DNA of 6,020 nt, from the NCBI GenBank assembly GCA_026713405.1, contig JAPOON010000541.1, positions 1 through 6,020 on the forward strand, written 5' to 3'. Origin of the DNA: Gammaproteobacteria bacterium (GTDB lineage: Bacteria; Pseudomonadota; Gammaproteobacteria; Pseudomonadales; Azotimanducaceae_A). Under the pieces are notes generated by a model. The model was not told where the DNA came from and searched no databases. It was given only the letters and a program-made list of their open reading frames with translations. Shown piece by piece: positions 4,751 to 6,020 of this stretch. Both the position numbers and the translations under genes were made by a program. Each line of letters starts with the position of its first letter. Within the stretch, counting starts at the first letter, position 1.

Positions 4751-6020
4751 TCATGGCTCCGGCGCTTCATTCGTCCACCAGTTCCAGACTGAGCGGCGCC
4801 GTTCACGTAACGCTTCGATGTGTTCGGGGCGAATCGAGTGCCAGGTCAGTGCGCCGTCCCGCCCGGTTATCCGGACGTCGGCGCCTCGCTGCGCGTAGCG
4901 GCGCACCACCGCGGGGTGCGGGTGGCCGTAACGGTTGCCGAACCCGGCCATGGCTACCGCAATGCGCGGCGACAGGAGTTCCACGAAACGGACGGTGGAC
5001 GATGTATTGCTGCCGTGATGCGGTGCAAACAGCAGGTCCACCGGTATCAGGCCCTGCGCGGCCAGGAGGCGCTCCGCGCCCTTTTCGATGTCCCCCGGCA
5101 GCAGTAACCGGCCCGACCGCGCGGTTACGCCCAGCACGCAGGATGAATCGTTGCCCGGCGTCGCGAACGACAGCGGCGGATGCAGGATCTCAAAATCCAC
5201 GCCGTCCCAGGTCCAGCGTTCGCCCCGGACACAGGGCCGGCCTCCGAGTCCAGCTACGTTGGCTACCAGCGATACGACGGCAATGCCGTCGAGCACTGCC
5301 CGCGCGCCGCCGGCATGGTCGATGTCGCCGTGGCTGACGATCATGCGGTCGAGCCGCGACGGACCCGTTGCCGCGATGGCAGGCAACACCACCGCTTCGC
5401 CCAGGTCGAACCCGGAGGCAAAGCGGGCGCCGGCATCGTAGAGCAGCCGGTGCCGCCTGGTATCGATCAGCACCGCGCTGCCCTGCCCCACATCGAGGCT
5501 GATCGCCCGCACTTCGCCAAACGGTGGACGAACGTCAAGCACGACCAGCCCCGCGGCGTAAAGCGGCAGGCACGCCAGTACCGCCCGCCAGTTGCAGGCG
5601 GACAGCAGGCATCCCAGCGCCAACAGGCAGGCCGCAAGCTGTAGCGGCCCGATCGGCAGCTGCCTGACGCCAACCCCGTCAAGCCACTGCAGATAGCCCA
5701 GCAGTGCCGACAGGGCAGCATCTGCCCCGGTCCAGCAGAGGTCTGACAGCGAAGGCAACAGGGCTGCAGTTGCCAGCCCCGACAACACCAGCGGTACGAC
5801 GACGACCGAGACCCAGGGGACGGCGTACAGATTGGCAAGGCCCGCGACCGGCCCAGCCCCCCCCCCCACGAATGCCACCAAGGGCGTCATGCCCAGCACC
5901 ATGATCCACTGCGCCCGCGCCAGCCCCGGCAGCCAGCCGTACGGCGGCGACCGGTTCGTCAACCCGGCGAGCAGCAGGCAGACGGCACCGAACGACAGCC
6001 AGAATCCGGCACTTAGCGGA
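4751..6020 (-). CDS. comEC: DNA internalization competence protein ComEC/Rec2 (partial, N-terminus beyond window)
   Basis: ComEC is the inner-membrane channel that takes up single-stranded DNA in natural transformation. The window holds the last 422 codons; the frame is open to the edge, where PLSAGFWLSFGAV is a hallmark of the Competence domain. Hydrophobic segments follow at visible residues of about 1-20, 36-52, 60-88, 126-140 and 147-163. The C-terminal metallo-beta-lactamase-like domain starts near residue 174 (SLDVGQGSAVLID). It has an intact metal-binding motif SHGDIDHAGG (229-238), LLPGDIEKGAE (306-316), PHHGSNTSS (333-341) and NRYGHPHP (362-369). This domain is thought to degrade the non-transported strand. 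All catalytic motifs are present, so the visible part looks functional. A run of 11 G in the coding strand (5857-5867) lies between two membrane segments; the frame as read is correct across it. In Pseudomonas exbB follows directly, but here clpB and galU intervene. Competence itself is not shown; many non-competent species keep comEC. Confidence 0.96.
   Translation of the reverse strand, partial: PLSAGFWLSFGAVCLLLAGLTNRSPPYGWLPGLARAQWIMVLGMTPLVAFVGGGAGPVAGLANLYAVPWVSVVVVPLVLSGLATAALLPSLSDLCWTGADAALSALLGYLQWLDGVGVRQLPIGPLQLAACLLALGCLLSACNWRAVLACLPLYAAGLVVLDVRPPFGEVRAISLDVGQGSAVLIDTRRHRLLYDAGARFASGFDLGEAVVLPAIAATGPSRLDRMIVSHGDIDHAGGARAVLDGIAVVSLVANVAGLGGRPCVRGERWTWDGVDFEILHPPLSFATPGNDSSCVLGVTARSGRLLLPGDIEKGAERLLAAQGLIPVDLLFAPHHGSNTSSTVRFVELLSPRIAVAMAGFGNRYGHPHPAVVRRYAQRGADVRITGRDGALTWHSIRPEHIEALRERRRSVWNWWTNEAPEP
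5857..5867. repeat. Homopolymer of 11 C (11 G on the coding strand) in comEC
   Basis: Eleven consecutive C on the plus strand encode part of FVGGGAGPV in the loop before the ANLYAVPWVS membrane segment. Family-like sequence lies on both sides in the same frame, so 11 is the in-frame length. A loss of one base would shift into a frame ending near 5467, and a gain into one ending near 5679. Both would remove the metallo-beta-lactamase-like domain. Runs of this length are known sites of slipped-strand phase variation in some bacteria. Confidence 0.9.

Noticed and set aside
3079..5337. Plus-strand open frame of 752 codons antisense to the clpB N-terminal half and the comEC end
   Set aside because: It is the shadow of two well-identified minus-strand genes in GC-rich DNA. 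The translation matches no family I recognise, and it crosses the intergenic region with no gene-like features.
5467..5962. Frameshift in comEC at the poly-C run
   Set aside because: Family-like ComEC sequence continues in the same frame on both sides of the run, so the gene is intact as read.

Overview
The window is a GC-rich stretch of bacterial chromosome, most likely from a gammaproteobacterium. This is judged from the protein sequences: the ClpB and GalU resemble those of Pseudomonas and related groups, and comEC, exbB and exbD belong to a chromosomal neighbourhood known from gammaproteobacteria. Genus and order cannot be fixed from the sequence alone. All five recognised protein genes lie on the minus strand, so transcription runs from high to low coordinates. 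No rRNA, tRNA, CRISPR array or insertion sequence was seen.

In order of transcription: (1) comEC/rec2, partial, 6020 to 4751. It carries the last membrane segments of the DNA-uptake channel and the complete C-terminal metallo-beta-lactamase-like domain, and contains an 11-base homopolymer. (2) A 256-base intergenic region (4495-4750) with a candidate heat-shock-type promoter, two strong adjacent hairpins in the presumed clpB leader, one weaker hairpin, and a doubtful 37-codon small ORF behind a near-perfect Shine-Dalgarno sequence. (3) clpB, 4494 to 1888, a complete 868-residue disaggregase. (4) galU, 1853 to 1026, a complete 275-residue UTP-glucose-1-phosphate uridylyltransferase, preceded by a perfect 8-bp inverted repeat that ends at its start codon. 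(5) An exbB/tolQ-family gene, 1016 to 390. (6) An exbD/tolR-family gene, 393 to the window edge, overlapping exbB by 4 bases.

clpB, galU, exbB and exbD are tightly packed (gaps of 34 and 9 bases, then a 4-base overlap), with no intrinsic terminator seen between them, so they probably form one transcription unit. In Pseudomonas and relatives exbB and exbD follow comEC directly and precede lpxK (lipid A kinase). Here clpB and galU sit between comEC and exbB, which would put cell-envelope functions (sugar-nucleotide supply and a proton-motive-force-driven motor) downstream of a stress-chaperone gene. This arrangement, the structured clpB leader and the homopolymer in comEC are the points most worth a second look. 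No clearly new biological system was found; the genes themselves are ordinary.
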